Source: Sialis fuliginosa
Taxonomy: Eukaryota; Arthropoda; Insecta; Megaloptera; Sialidae
DNA length: 64,000 bases
Direction: 5' to 3'
Assembly (NCBI GenBank): GCA_961205875.1
Contig: OY540813.1
Location: 4,993,001-5,057,000, forward strand
Shown here: piece by piece, positions 10,800-24,200 of the stretch
Layout: every line of letters begins with the position of its first letter
Numbering within the stretch: the first letter of the stretch is position 1
Translations under genes and position numbers: made by a program
Notes under the pieces: generated by a model
Databases searched by the model: none
Told to the model about the DNA's origin: nothing
Seen by the model: only the letters and a program-made list of their open reading frames with translations

Positions 10800-13700
10800 T
10801 TATTCATTATTTTTTCTTTCGCAGTTAACAATATTCTTCAATTGATAAATATGTTTTCTGATGGATTTCGGATAAACGACAGCCACGACAAACGGGCAAA
10901 TACCTTGAAGAAAATAAAATATATCTGTCACAATCCATTCAGTTGTATTTTTTTCTGCCGACCAAGAAATAAATCTAAATATCCAACATAACCCCATTAC
11001 AACAATCAATGTAAAACTAATCTTGTACCAAACGGAATGTGATTCTAAGCGATGATTTGTACTGATTATTAATTCTATATCGTCCATATTTTCTGACTTT
11101 AAAGCTTTTCTTGCTTGGGGTAGTCTTTTACATAATATCATTATTGTGTTGATGGATAATAAAACATTGATTAACATACTGACTCCCATAGGTATATATA
11201 GCAACCATTGGATTGACTCTTTTGCTGAAAAAAATAAAAATTTTAATAATCATTTTCAGAGAAATATGAAATATTGAATTTCTTTACGTATGCGGTCTAC
11301 CGTTCTTTATATATTATATATATGACTGCAGGGGTTATTTTAGTGTGTAGTTGTAGCTTGTTTCTGCAGTTCCAAAAATGAAAAATGCAGTTGTAAAAGC
11401 CAATTTATGTAGTTGAAAAATCAAAAAAGAGGGTAGAGGTTAGTAATTATTTAGGGCGAAAAACCGGTTAATATGTTCTTACAAATTTATTGTTAAATCA
11501 AGGGAGTTTTTTAGATTTAACACTGATATCAATTCGATTCTTGTTCAATGTAGACTTTCAGACCTTTCAGTTTAAATATAGTTTTTATTGGATTTTTTAA
11601 GGTAATAATTTAAAATCTATTAAAAATTAGTTTGTAATTTTACTCTCCCCACCCCTCTCTTTCTCCTATCGCGGCGGAGCATTTTAAAAATTTGGCAACC
11701 CTGAATTAAAGAAATATATTAAAACTAAAATAATAATATAAAAAATATGTAGAAATAATAGTATATAGTATAAAACTATAAACTGTATTTTCAATAATAA
11801 CGGTATTATAAAAAAAATCCAGCTAACGCTATCTGCTAGGTGTCAATTGTTATGAAATTGCTCTATATTTTAAAGCAGTGATAATAAATGTATAATAATA
11901 TAAATTCTATACATTTTATGAGGTACCTGAACTTACTTTAAGTCGCTGATTGAACTTATCTCGCATGCGTCAAGGTTATGATATGTACGATTTCATTCTG
12001 TGAGTGTGTTATCATTTATATTTAATACCTAGCAGATAGCGTTGGCTGGAAGCTAACTTTACATTTGCACTCAAGCAAATTCTTTATACCGAGCAATAAT
12101 CAACTTCCAATTGATAAGACAGTAACAATTAATATAAATTGTTTTGGAAAATCCACAATCGTTAAAGTGTTTTTTTTATAACTTTCGCCAGTGTAATTAT
12201 TAATTTAAATGATGTTCTACAATGCATATGTATGTTCCGAGTAATTGAAAACAATGAATGTTTTAATACGTGATATCTATAAATGCATAAAGAAACTTAA
12301 GTTATTTTTAGCATTGTTCTCGGAATTTACAGTTCCTGATAAAACTATTTAATATATTTATGTAAATTGTAACTAATTAGTAAGTATAACATTTATGTAT
12401 ATTAGGGTGGACCAATTTTCCAACCGACCTCAGCTACCCCCCTACGTGAAAGTACTCTCAATTCTAAGAAAGAACTATATCGCTACATTCAACTTTAAAT
12501 CGGCGCATTTTTGATTGAAAATTTTAAGTTTGAGTCCCTTGAATTCAATATGTATGTTAATATACATGAAAAAAATGGATGTCAAATTCGGAATTCTCGT
12601 ACCCAAAAACCCTTGGGTTGGTGTTTTGCTTAAAAAAATCAATAAAAATATTGAATTCAAGGGACTCAAACTTAAAATTTTCAATCAAAAATGCGCCGAA
12701 CTAAAGTTGAATGTAAAGGTATACTTCCTTTGGCGTTCTTTCTTAGAATTGAGAGTACTTTCAAGTAGGGGGGAAGCTGAGGTCGGTAAAATTCCTTCCA
12801 TACAATTTGGCCCACCCTAGTGTACCTATATTAATAATAATGTTATTTTAGAAATACTTACAATGAAAAGAACAAAATGTTGAATCAAAATTGGTCCTAG
12901 TTCCATTTGTATAATGTGAACTTGTATCTAAACATAAATTAATGATAAAGATAAGAACAGACATTCCGTAAGCCCATATTGTGTAAACGATCATCAATTT
13001 CTTGTTTTCTTCTAGACTTAGTGGCTTCTTTAAACAGTATCTGTAAGTAAACATTTAAGCATTGGCACTTTACAGAAACTGTCTCCGTCACCGCTTCGAC
13101 CTTGTAAATCTATTATATGTGATTCAATACAAGTGGCATGTTAGCTGCATCGAAACGGCGCTGCGTTTTGACGCAACTAACATGTAATAGATTTACAAGA
13201 TCGAAGCGGTGACAGAGATCGTTTCTGTAAAGTGCCAAGGCTTTAAGTAGTAATATTAAATTATGTTAATAAAACAAGTTTTGTATTTCATTTTTTTGCA
13301 TTTTACATTTGTTTATAGAAAGAAGGCAATATTTTATTGAATAATTTAAGATCAATGATCTAATGAATATCTGTGATATATATACCTTACCTTAAATCCA
13401 TCCATAAATGGAAACATAATGCATTCAACCAAAAGAAGCTTATCAAGGATGAAAAATTAGTTATGTATGCTGCAAATGAAAACATACATAACATAAATAT
13501 TTATTTACGCAAGTATACAGTCAAGCGATACATATCAGTGCCAAATTTAACGTAGCTTATTGTTATAGTAAAACCATACATAGATATAGAATTAGAGATT
13601 AAGGGTCGATCCAGACTATTGAGCCGGTCTCGGTTCGGTCTCGCTCCGCAATCAAATCTTATGTTTATATTAATTTAATATAATAATCTATGTATGAAGC

Positions 13701-16700
13701 ATGTATATATTATTTTAATTATTTTATTATTATTATTAACAAATATATAATGTTTTGAAAAAAATCCGATTCCGGTTGGCACACCCCTAGGAAATAAAAT
13801 ATTTTTTTAAATATAAATTACCTGTTATTTTACATCCAAAATAACTGAAGCCTCCTTCATTAAATTGAATAAATGTTAATGTAACAAATGTAATTAATAA
13901 GAATCCAATATAGTGAATCAAACATTTTCCTAAAACAGTTCTCAATTTCGGGACTATCACATAGATCAAAAATGTAATTAGCAAGAATACGATGGAAATA
14001 ATCAAAACTAAAAACAAAACAAAATATTAATGAATTATAAACTAACAATTTTAAATTTTACTTAAGCTTGAAAAAATGCCATACTAAGATACTGGCACCA
14101 ATCTTGAACGCTTTAAAAGCAAGGTATATTGATTTTTGTGATAATTAATGTATTAATGGCTATGTTCCGATATACACTGCGAGCACTGTGACTTCTGACG
14201 TCACTCCACTTTACTGGATTGATCGTTCCGTTTTAGATTTTGTATTGGAAACGATGGTGAATTTTCTATAACGGAATACTTTGCAGTTACTGTAGACCGC
14301 CATTTTGAAACTAATGTCAAAATAAAGACCAGATATATTTATAACGATGAAGTGGCCAGATTCATAGTATTTCTATGCAGGACATCACTTTTAATATCCT
14401 CTGATCATATAAAGTACAATAATAAATAAATAATTCAAATATTATTTTCAATAATGAAAAAAATAGCAATTCAAAAAATTTATATTGTTGCGTCAATTTG
14501 CTTAATTATATTAGTGCATTTCAATTAAGGCTAAATTATTTATTCTTATTTATATTTACTTTTGATTATAAATTATATATACCATAAATGTTATTAATTC
14601 ATCTTCAAATAACCTGATAATAAAAAATACATCGAAAGTTAACCTTAAATGCATCTGCTTCTGTCAATTGCATTCAAATTTTGATCACGTGATCAGAGTA
14701 CTGTGAGCACAGATGCAATAAAGCTACAGTACTGGCAGTAGTAAAATGGCGGCGATCAATGACGTCATTGATATTGCTAGGATACTGTAACAGAGCACTG
14801 GAAGCCATAACGGAACGCAAAATCCAGTAACTGTCACCACTGGCCAGTGCTCACAGTGTATATCGGAACATAGCCAATATTCAGTAATGGCAGTAATCAA
14901 ATATCAACACATATTTCTAATTCAGTACATGTTCAACATTGGGGTATTGTTCAAGGCTGGTTCCAGCACCTTATTTATCATTTAATTTTTTTTAATATCT
15001 AGGGAAGATCAGAACATTTTATATCAGATTATAACTGCCCTTATTATAATTAAATTATATCAATTATTTTCCTGGCAGTTTATATAAATATATTTATGTT
15101 ATGTATAATCTAATCGTTTACAAATAAAATATAAATCGATTTATTTTCTACCTGCTGCATGAATTGCTCCACTTTTTGCAGTCAATGAATCTGTACACAA
15201 TAGAGCTGTAATATCAAACGTGCCGTTGATTCTATCTAAGCAAAACTGTCCAACGTTTAATAAATTCGGTTCTAAATGGGGAACAAATAATGTACCATTT
15301 TCCAATACATAATATTCATCTTTAAATTTTTCTGTATCCAATGCAAATCTGAAAAAAATAATACATAATTATTAAAAAACAAAATAGCTTTGTTATGTAA
15401 AAACAGGCCCAATAATAAAAATAATAATTAATACTACCCCCTCACTTAGTACGCAATTTTTTGACATTTATTTACATATTTAACTTTTTTATCTGACCTG
15501 TCAGAAACGATAAAATGAAGAAAAAAAATTAATTATACAAAATATATTTTATTTATACTGCATAAAAGTTTAATATAATATTATAGCAAGAAAAATTTAG
15601 TTATCGCATGCTTCTGTTATATAAATATCTACAAATTCGTGAATTGAAAAAAATATGTTCACAATAAGTAGGACACAAAACCAGATCTTTTATTGTGATT
15701 GTCGGTTGAATGCGTTAACAATTCAGTTATTGCTATCTATTGTACTTCTATAGATTTATGTGCCATAGTTTAGTCTTTCTAGTTCGATTGAAGACTAGAT
15801 AATAAATATTTTTGATTTATGTCATTGAATAAAAATCTTACTAAAAATATTAAACGTAAAAAATATTCATCATTATTTTTTCCACACATAATTATAATAT
15901 CATGTTTAAATGTAATTTATTATACACTATTATCTCACCTACGTGTATATCATTTGATAAATTTCTTTTAAAATACTTTCTAACTTATATTTTTGACAGT
16001 AACAAATATTAATGTTATTATAAATTCAAAATATATTTGCAAAATACCACGCCGACAGCAAATTTTTTTCCGACTTAATTTACTATTATCGTCACTGCTT
16101 AGTTGTTATGTTACCTAACGTAACAAAATATAGCCTATAACCTGGCCAGAGAACAGACACGTTGAGCTTTATATATATGTATATATAGATTACCTATACT
16201 ATACCTCCTATGAAGTTAGATAACCAACGTTCAATACTTACAATCCATATTTACATTGATGTCCAACAACAATAGTCAACTGTGTGTATGAATAATTGTT
16301 AATACTCGAATCGTTGAGTTCATATAAATCTGGCATGAAGACCATAGGAGTCCAGCTATCCACACATCCTGTTCCTTCATTACTTTTGTCCTGTGTGAGG
16401 TTGCAACATTTAGGAACAATAGGCGTATCGAGTGTTGAATTGTCATCAAAATACTGTAAAACAATTATCTTTTTTTAAACTCGTATTAATAAATCAATCA
16501 CAGTGTGATTTTATATTTTATATTTTACTGATGTATCTAAAATTCTAAAGAAATTAATTATATGGGACAAACATACTTTTTAACTCGTAAAAAGACTATT
16601 TTCAATTTTGTGATCGAAGGACAAATTTCTATGAAAAGTGAAATTAAAACCATGAAAGTTGACGAAAAAATTTTGAGTTTTCGATTTCATTCAGTTGAAA

Positions 16701-17574
16701 TTTTCAAACCGCTGATCTGTATCTCAAACCGTTCTCGAGATATGGCCTCTCAAAGTTTCAGTTTTATCAAAATTTTGGAGAAAAATAGCTGTAACTTTTG
16801 AACGCGTGGTTGAAGTTGATTTTCGTTGACGAATTTGAAATCATCACCAAAATGAACATTTTATATTATTAATAGTGGTTTTTTAAATGAATCACAACTT
16901 TTGCGGTTTAGTTATTTAAAATAGCGTATAATTGCCCATAGGCTGATTATCAGGCCCGGATTTACCATGCAGGCAGAGTAGGCAGCTGCCTAGGGCGGCA
17001 AATTTTGGTGGAAACTTTGAAAACTTGTTATATTCCTGGGAATTGAATTTGATTTTGATTCTATTATCGATGAGTTTGCCATCCGAAAATCGAGACGTAA
17101 TAATTTCAACCCATAAGCAATAATTTCTCTATACATGTAACTCAAGCATGACTAAAAAAAAAAGGTCTTCAGTTTTTATGTTTCCTAATGTAACTTTATA
17201 AAAATTTATAAAATTTGAAACTGACGCAACCAAAAACAAAGATCCTGAGTTTTATATTTTGACATCTATGACTTAAACTGTTAGTTTCGAGGGGGGGGGC
17301 AATTTTCGCAACTGCCTAGGGGCGGCAAATTTCTAAATCCGGGCCTGCTGATCTTTACATGTTAAAACAAACCGGAAGGGCATGAGATATGACTATTAAT
17401 TAAGATTTATACATACAAAATGTTGAATATAGATAAATAAGAAAAACATTACATAAAAAATAAATATGCACTTACTTCATATATCGATATAACATTCAAA
17501 TCTTCAAATACTTCATCATTTATAACATTAGTTAATAAAAATCCCAACGTTATAAAAACTAAAACCGTCCACAT
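10800..17574 (-). CDS. Methuselah-like GPCR (gene 2), complete, 7 exons, 458 aa
   Basis: Second receptor of the array. Exons: 17574..17476, 16453..16242, 15348..15152, 14007..13822, 13469..13391, 13040..12862, 11224..10800; frames join with phases 0-2-1-1-2-1. Exon 1 encodes a 33-residue signal-peptide exon starting MWTVLVFITLGF. The ectodomain has PKCCNLTQD, VVGHQC and GQFCLDRINGT, with several N-glycosylation sites. TM1-TM2 (about 170-231) have VPKLRTVLGK and end at FGCKITG. TM3 is in the 79-bp exon, TM4 at about 273-291, followed by a long loop 2 with TFCSFH. TM6 carries MGLCWIFRFISW and TM7 carries LQGICPFVVAVVYPK. Closest in sequence to gene 3. A TCAGTA initiator-like site at 17613..17618 would put transcription start about 40 bp before the ATG; there is no downstream element to support it. 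Ligand unknown. Confidence 0.92.
11801..12094. mobile_element. MITE, CCGGTATTATAAAG family, gene 2 intron 6
   Basis: The ends read CGGTATTATAAA and, inverted at the right, GCTCGGTATAAAGAATTTGC. The inner inverted pair CAGCTAACGCTATCTGCTAG (left) and its complement near 12040 mark a second layer of symmetry. The copy at 26547..26883 has the same interior. Confidence 0.65.
12403..12819. repeat. Near-perfect ~417-bp palindromic element, gene 2 intron 6
   Basis: The tips read TAGGGTGGACCAATTTT and, inverted, TAGGGTGGGCCAAATTG. The arms are reverse complements nearly to the centre (about 12600), including TGAGTCCCTTGAATTCAATA against its complement. Because of the symmetry both strands carry matching spurious open frames. 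A TA duplication at the tips would fit a Tc1/mariner-type MITE, but this is inference. Confidence 0.85.
13064..13236. repeat. 173-bp foldback palindrome, gene 2 intron 5
   Basis: The left arm GGCACTTTACAGAAACTGTC is mirrored by the right arm ending GTTTCTGTAAAGTGCC. CCGCTTCGACCTTGTAAATC and the 'catgttag' core are also mirrored. It begins 23 bp downstream of the exon 6 acceptor on the plus coordinate, so the hairpin would lie at the 3' end of the intron. Confidence 0.85.
14158..14875. mobile_element. 718-bp non-autonomous DNA transposon, gene 2 intron 3
   Basis: Exact terminal inverted repeats GGCTATGTTCCGATATACAC (left) and its reverse complement at the right, continuing into GAGCACTG. Both flanks show the trinucleotide AAT, compatible with a 3-bp target duplication as made by PIF/Harbinger-type elements. 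No transposase remains in the interior. Confidence 0.8.
16600..16855. repeat. Fragment related to the hAT foldback arm, gene 2 intron 1
   Basis: It shares the segments TTTCAAACCGC, TGTATCTCAAACCGTTCTCG and GAGATATGGCCTCTCAAAG with the arms of the foldback elements at 6170 and 36196, but more diverged and one-armed. No tips are visible, so it is a fragment or a relative. Confidence 0.65.
16951..17347. mobile_element. hAT MITE, CAGGCCCGGATTTA tips, gene 2 intron 1
   Basis: The left tip CAGGCCCGGATTTACCATGC and the inverted right tip CAGGCCCGGATTTAGAAATT match for 14 bases, followed on both sides by CTGCCTAGGGCGGCAAATTT-like subterminal blocks. The flanking octamers ctgattat and ctgatctt agree at 6 of 8 positions, a decayed hAT-size duplication. 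The interior carries the phrase AAAAAGGTCTTCAGTTTTTA, shared with other elements here. Confidence 0.85.
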
Positions 17575-20220
17575 TATAGATGAGATATATTCACATAACC
17601 ATTACACATAAGTACTGAAGAAACATTTGAAATCTTTTAATTAATTATACTAATGTCAACATCTAAAAAATCTGTTTAATTAACTTCTTCATATGAAACT
17701 CGTTGAGCAAGAATTTTTAAATGTAATTATGAAAATTTCTAATATTTTGTTGTAATTTTTGATCAGATCTTCATCACGTACAGCTTTCGTAAAATCATGA
17801 GAAAAAATTTTAAGAATTTATTATGAGAATTTACTGCAATTTCTTATAAAAGTATATGCAAATTATTTTCAGTTTTTGTGTATTAATATATGCAGAATAT
17901 TAACGATTATTTTAAATAAATATCAATAAATTTATAGGAATTAAATAAAATTTTAATTAAATTAAAATTAGGTGCATTAAATTTTTTTTAGTAGCATAGG
18001 GTTGTACACGAGACGAGAAGAAAGTTAGGTAGGTCTCATCTCGTGAAAATTGAAGCTATCTCGTCTCGATTTTAGAGATTTTTGATGTGTAAAAAAAATT
18101 ATTTTGTTATATTTTTTTTTTATTCGAAAAGGGTAATTTGGTATTTGGTTGGTTAATTAGTTGAATCTTCTAATGAAACCATTCTGTTCAACTAAACTGC
18201 AAATAGTTTTTTGCAAAAAAGTATTTTTGTTAAATTATAATTAAAATAATTTTTTAATAGCCATGAACAATTTTCTATAATGTTGTAAACTTTATTTTGA
18301 ATGAAACTGTATTCATAACTAATAAATTATATGTGTGTGAATTGATACATTATTGCATAATAGAGTCTATTTAATATTGAATGTTTATGTTTTTATTATT
18401 TTTTCGAAAACTAGAACGTTCAAACTTTAAAACTATTTTTTTTAAACTGTTCTACGACCATTTTTCGCGGAGATGCAGCCATTCAAAAATACCTAAAAAT
18501 ATTGAAAATTCTTTAATTTTTGTAAACTGATGTTAATGCTCACAAACAAATTATAAAATTTAATCACGAGTCTAGTCAGAAACAAAAAATATATATGAAA
18601 AGTTGGTATCTGTTGAATTATTATTTTTAAAATAATAATAAAGTTAGATTATCTAAATTTTTGAGGTTCGCATTACCCCAACCCCCAGAAAATATTGGTT
18701 CGGGCGCCACTGAGTATACTTAAGTAAACTTTAGTTATATTATTCACTTTTAAACCAATCTTTCCTGTATTTTTTTCTTACTTCAGTAATTCCACAGAAA
18801 TTATTTTTTAGTTAAAATATAAAATATTATGTTTAATCGAGTTTAATATTTATTTGTTATAACAATATGTAAGAACGTACAAGTAATATTCATACATATA
18901 TTATTTTGATCACATTTACAAAACTTGCTCAATATTTAGTAATAATAATAATTAAACGTGTAAACATTCACTGAACTATATTTGTATGAAGCAGGTTCTT
19001 TCAGGTATATCGGATAAAATTATAAACGTACGTGCTAGAGAACGTACATATAGTCACTGTTCAACTGTTAGCGGTTATTTAAAAAGTATTCTAAACTTTT
19101 GTCGGTTGGTGGGATACAGAATTACAACTATAGCGATGCAACTTTTGAAAGTAATAGTATGTTTAATGTCTCGTATTATAAAGGAGCTAACAAAATTTGC
19201 TAGCTAGCAAGCACTTTCAAATGGAGTATTAATTATGTACTAGTATCTATGGATTAGCTATGGAATTTAGAGCAGTGACACTTCAACTAATTGTAAGACA
19301 GTTGGCATCTTCCACCACTGTTTTAATACCGTTTTTGATTTCTATTTAGGGCTACATGGGCTAAATTATTAATAAATACCTTACGTTTTTGATTGAATTA
19401 TGATACCCTTTTAGATTTAAATATGCATTAAAATTGACTATTTGTAAGTAGGTTTCAGTCAAATAAATAAATACAAGAAATATAATTAATAAAAATTTAT
19501 TCTTTAGCAATATAATTAATATATAATAACTTTTACAAAACTATTAATACAGTAGATATAAATTATCACAATCATTTTGTAAGTTTGTATACAATACTTT
19601 ATATATGACTAAACAAAGTTATAAAAATGTCGAAATTAAGCACTGATAAAGGATTAAGATATATATAAGTATTATAAAAAAACTGTTCCTTAAATATAAA
19701 TGTATTTTTATTTGTTGATATATTATAGTAATATCTTAACAAAAATTATAAAAAGTACTTTTATGATTAATTATAAATACACATAATATTTACAGATTTG
19801 TCATTATTCGAAACAAAAATAATAACTTTCGTTTCTTTTGAATTTTATAAATTATAACAATTATTTTATTTGAAAATATTTAAAAAATACTTCTTGATTA
19901 AAAATTAAAGGTCAAACATAATATGTTTTACTCTTTATGTAAAAAATTAAAATTATAGTAAAGTATATACATATATGTAATGTTTATTGATTATAAAAAA
20001 ATTATAACAAAAAGCTTTTTCCGATAGGAACATAAAGTTAAAAAAATATACATTTTTTTCTGTGACTAGTTCTACATTATATACACTATACACTGATAAA
20101 CACGCCAATCTTTAACAAAAATATAACATACTTTTTTATGTTTACAATTTTATTTCAATAATAAGTAAAAAAAACTATACATGATTATCAAAAAGACATT
20201 GTTTAAAACTTAATTTAATA
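17575..20220. other. Intergenic DNA upstream of gene 2
   Basis: No gene is seen. It holds a GAGACGAG-containing block near 18010..18075 (palindromic tctcgt/acgaga pieces), a CAGTGGCG tip inverted at 18712, and a MITE half at 19167..19330. The remainder is AT-rich without open frames of note. Confidence 0.5.
19167..19330. repeat. Partial MITE, ATTATAAAGGAGCT family
   Basis: TGTCTCGTATTATAAAGGAG opens the copy, followed by TTGCTAGCTAGCAAGCACTT. The remainder (atggattagctatggaatttagagcagtga) matches the copy at 48757. The right end is missing. Confidence 0.65.
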
Positions 20221-20859
20221 TAGAGTAATCTGGTCAAAAATGAAAACCTCTAAAAAGCTGTTTAATGTAGGTAATCTAGAGGTAAAAAGAACATTTTTTC
20301 ATACTCGAAAAGTTTATCCCGACCCCAAAATATCAAATTTTAAAAAAGTTACTTTTCAAACGCTCATAATTGCGTAACGTCATAATCCAAAAAAAAATAA
20401 AAACGCATGAAAAATAATAAGTTATAAATATTGTTTCGTACCTCGTTGTAATAATTCAACTCACAAAACTCCTGGAAAAAGATTTATGACTGTGCCAGAA
20501 GGAAACTAACAATAAGGAAAAAATTAAAAGTAAGGTTATTCTCTGTAGTTGTAATATGTACAATAATAATATAGGTACTCGAGAAATCACGGATTTCTAA
20601 GGGCAACAATCCCAAATTTGAGAATTTCGGCTCAATTTTATTATTCTTCTAGTTTCTATAACTCACGCGTTGAAACTTTGACAGCTGGACAGAACATGGA
20701 TTATGACGTCACAAACGCTTCAACTAATCATGTCGCGTTTGAAATGCGAGTTGATTTTTATGACTTTTAATATTGAATAATTTAAATTTGAGCAATAAAA
20801 ACCCAATTTTTTTAATGCTGTTATAATTTTTTTAACCTAATCTTTCCGGATTACTCTAT
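20221..20859. mobile_element. 639-bp element with TAGAGTAATCYGG tips
   Basis: Left end TAGAGTAATCTGG, inverted right end TAGAGTAATCCGG. There is no open frame, and the two ends are the only obvious symmetry. A TA target would fit a Tc1/mariner-type MITE, but class is inference. Confidence 0.6.
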
Positions 20860-21277
20860 TGTCAATATAATTTAAAATATTTATAATATAAGCTCAACAT
20901 CTTTTAGTTAATCGCATTAACTTCTGAATTACTAATGTAGTGCACATACAATAAGTACATAATATGTGTATATTTAATTTTGCAAGCACTATTCTTTCTC
21001 AAACTAGAAACACTGTATAAATTATATACAAATATAGATTATCCAAATTGAGATCTTACCAATACTTTTGACACTTTGTGGATTTAATTTTAAATGCAAT
21101 TTATAAAAATAATAATTCACTTCAGATCTAAAAAATATATGTATCTCATTGAATCATATTTTTGTAGCTACCTCAATACTCAAACGTTATAACAAATAAC
21201 AATTCATAAATTAAATATCTCGCTTCTCAAAAGAGCCCAATCAAAGAAATAAAATCCTCATACTTTTTTTAATATCC

Positions 21278-24200
21278 TCAAACATTATCTGCATTGGTAA
21301 GTTCAGAAACAATTGGATTTACATTATTTTTATTATCATTTAAACCATTCAATTCATACCCATCTTCGGATTTCTTCCAAAAACTGTGGTAGCATTTTCT
21401 TAAAGCATAGTAGACGTCATTCCTTATTGGTTTTGGATAGATAATAGTTACAATAAATATAGTCACGCCTTGCAAACCATTAAACATATCGAATACCATC
21501 CAAACTACGTGGTCACTTCCGGTTGCCCATGAAATAAATTCGAAGCACCAACTGATTCCCATTATGAAAAATAACATGAAGCATATTTTAAGCCACCTGG
21601 AGCACTGTCTACAACGTAATTTCATGCTGGCTATGAACTCGAATTCTTCTGTATTACTGATGTCCACAGATTTCTTTGTTTGGGGTAACTTGTTACATAA
21701 TGTAATTAGTGTAATGATGAACATGATCACATTGATCGACATGCTAAGTCCCATAGGACCATAGAAAAACCATTGTGCTGATTCTTTAGCTAAAAATTTT
21801 AAATGTATTAATTAACGGTTCGTTTTAAAATTAATTTGCGTTATTTACAAGGCTATAATATTTTTAAATAAATAGGGTGTTAAAAAATGTACTGTATTTA
21901 TAATAGTCAAAACTTTAAAAACATCGGTTCGATCGGTTGGGATAATTTTTAAAAACAAACTCTACTTGGGAAGTTTGCAACGATACATCGAAACATTTTC
22001 ACTCTGATTTTTCCCAAATAAAATAAAGATTTTATTTTTAATTTTGTACACGGAACAGAAGCATATTTTTGATGTTTTTTAAGTTTTACTGGGAACTTTT
22101 TGAACACCCCATAATTTACCCCAGAAGCTGATGCTTGTTGAAAAAAAAACACCAGTATAGTATACAAAATATTATTTATTGTAAATTAAGCTTATATGAA
22201 TTTTAATAATGATAACAAATGTTCATTCATTAGACAACAAAACGCCCCGAGGAAAAACTAGATCTACGTAGATCAAATAAGATCCATTTTTTTCAATTTA
22301 GATTTACGTCAACTACCGTCAATCTTCTTAGATAAGATCTACGAAGGTCTGTTAAACAAAGATGGCTCTGTTTTCAAGTCAAATGTATGGTCCATTAGAA
22401 TGGTCCTTATATGGGGTTAGGACGAATATTGACCGGGCCGCCCCCTAAATCAGCTCCAAATAATTTAAAAAGAATTTGGAAAAAGTTTCCGTCCTTTATC
22501 TTAAAAAATGGCCATTTTATGAGTAGGGGATGCTTTCATGAGTATTCTAGATTTTTAGAAAGAGTTTAAAAATCGATGGTAATGGCCATTTTTTAAGATA
22601 GAGAGCTGAAACTTTTTCCACATTCTTTTTGAATTATTTGGAGCTGATTTGGGGGGCGACCCGGTCAAAATTCGTCCTAACCCCATATAAGGATAACCCT
22701 AGTGGTCCATGCTCTATGTCTATGGTTCTAATATATTTTTTTCTAGTCTAATTTTCACTATACTATAAAGCAAAACTAAACTAATCATGCTATTTTGAAT
22801 AGTTCCTGTTCTTCAAAGTGTTTGCTATTCTTTCTCTATAAACCATGCAAACTGTCTTGATCTTAATTAAATGTATTATAAATAAACTCTTTAAAAACTT
22901 ACATTTATCATTATAATGGTGACGTAAAAAATTTGTCAAGGGTTTAAAATCTTCCAAAATAAACAAAAAAATAATTAGAATTTTTGTATTGTTACGTAAG
23001 AAAAAATACTCTTATAACGGTCCAAATATAATATTTGGGACATTAATAGTTAACTCTATCAAAGAAAAACGTTACTTTTAGGGATTTCCATAATATTCGC
23101 ATATACTATAGTTGTCCGGTATTATAAAGGAGCTCGCAATTTTGCTAGCTTGCAAGCACTCGCAAATGAGATATCAAACTTATAAGACAGTTCTCTTGGA
23201 GTTTGTCGAAGACTTTGACAAGTTTCGCGCACACGTTGTAGGTAAACACTATTAAAATAGTGGAGATATTATGAAAATTATTTTGTACTAAATAAATTTT
23301 GTAGCTAATCCATAGATACTAGTACATAATTAAGTGAGTACTTGCAAGCTAGCAAATTTTGCAAGCTCCTTTATAATACCGGACATTAAACTTGCTTAAA
23401 AAACATAAGTTTCATTAATTATTTCGCAAATTTTTTTTGAGCAAGTTTAATAACATATGTCAATATTATGAAAATTCGTAAAAGTAGCGTTTTTCTAGAA
23501 TGACCCATTTGCAGATAAAAAGTATGCAATATTATTACAAGAATGTCTGACTACTAGTATATATAATTCATATAGACATTTCAAAATAACTATAAAAATA
23601 TTTGACCAAGGTCAATTAAGGTTCATTTAGATTTAATCAGTATTAGTTTCACGTTTCTACTCAAAAATACTATTACCGGATTTAATATCAGAAAAAAAAT
23701 CAAAAAACAAACCACAGCTTGAAGCAAAAAATTCAAAATAAATAAATACAACACTTGACAAAAATACGAATATTTATTTTCAGTTTTGGTACTTACATTG
23801 GAACCAGCATGAAGATTCACCAAAACCAGGTTTAATAAGTCTCTTTGGAACGCCTGGAAGAATATCCATGAACAGTGTGATAACAAATATAACAGCAGGT
23901 ATGCCATAACCACATCCAGAATATATTAGCATTTTATTTTTTGTTTCTTCTGGTTTTAACTCTCTATCCAAATAGAATCTATCAAAAAAATATATTGTTA
24001 ATTTAAATCGAACTTTTAAAATTCTTTAACAACAGTTTGAAAAAGATAACCGATGATGTTTGTCTTTATATTTTCGAATCTGTTGTATAGTGAGCGATTC
24101 TGATCTTCAGGGTGGCAGACGACTTCTGAATCCCATAGTACGTGCATTAGAAGTTATAATTCTTTGGCATAGTAACATATAGCGTGCAAATACAAAACTA

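Noticed and set aside
12475-12820. Twin plus- and minus-strand frames with near-identical proteins
   Set aside because: The sequence is a palindrome, so each strand reads the same; there is no start context, splice signal or family match.
23623-23913. Hydrophobic minus-strand frame overlapping gene 3 exon 6
   Set aside because: Wrong frame relative to the exon; the TM4 frame of the receptor explains the conservation and splice sites.
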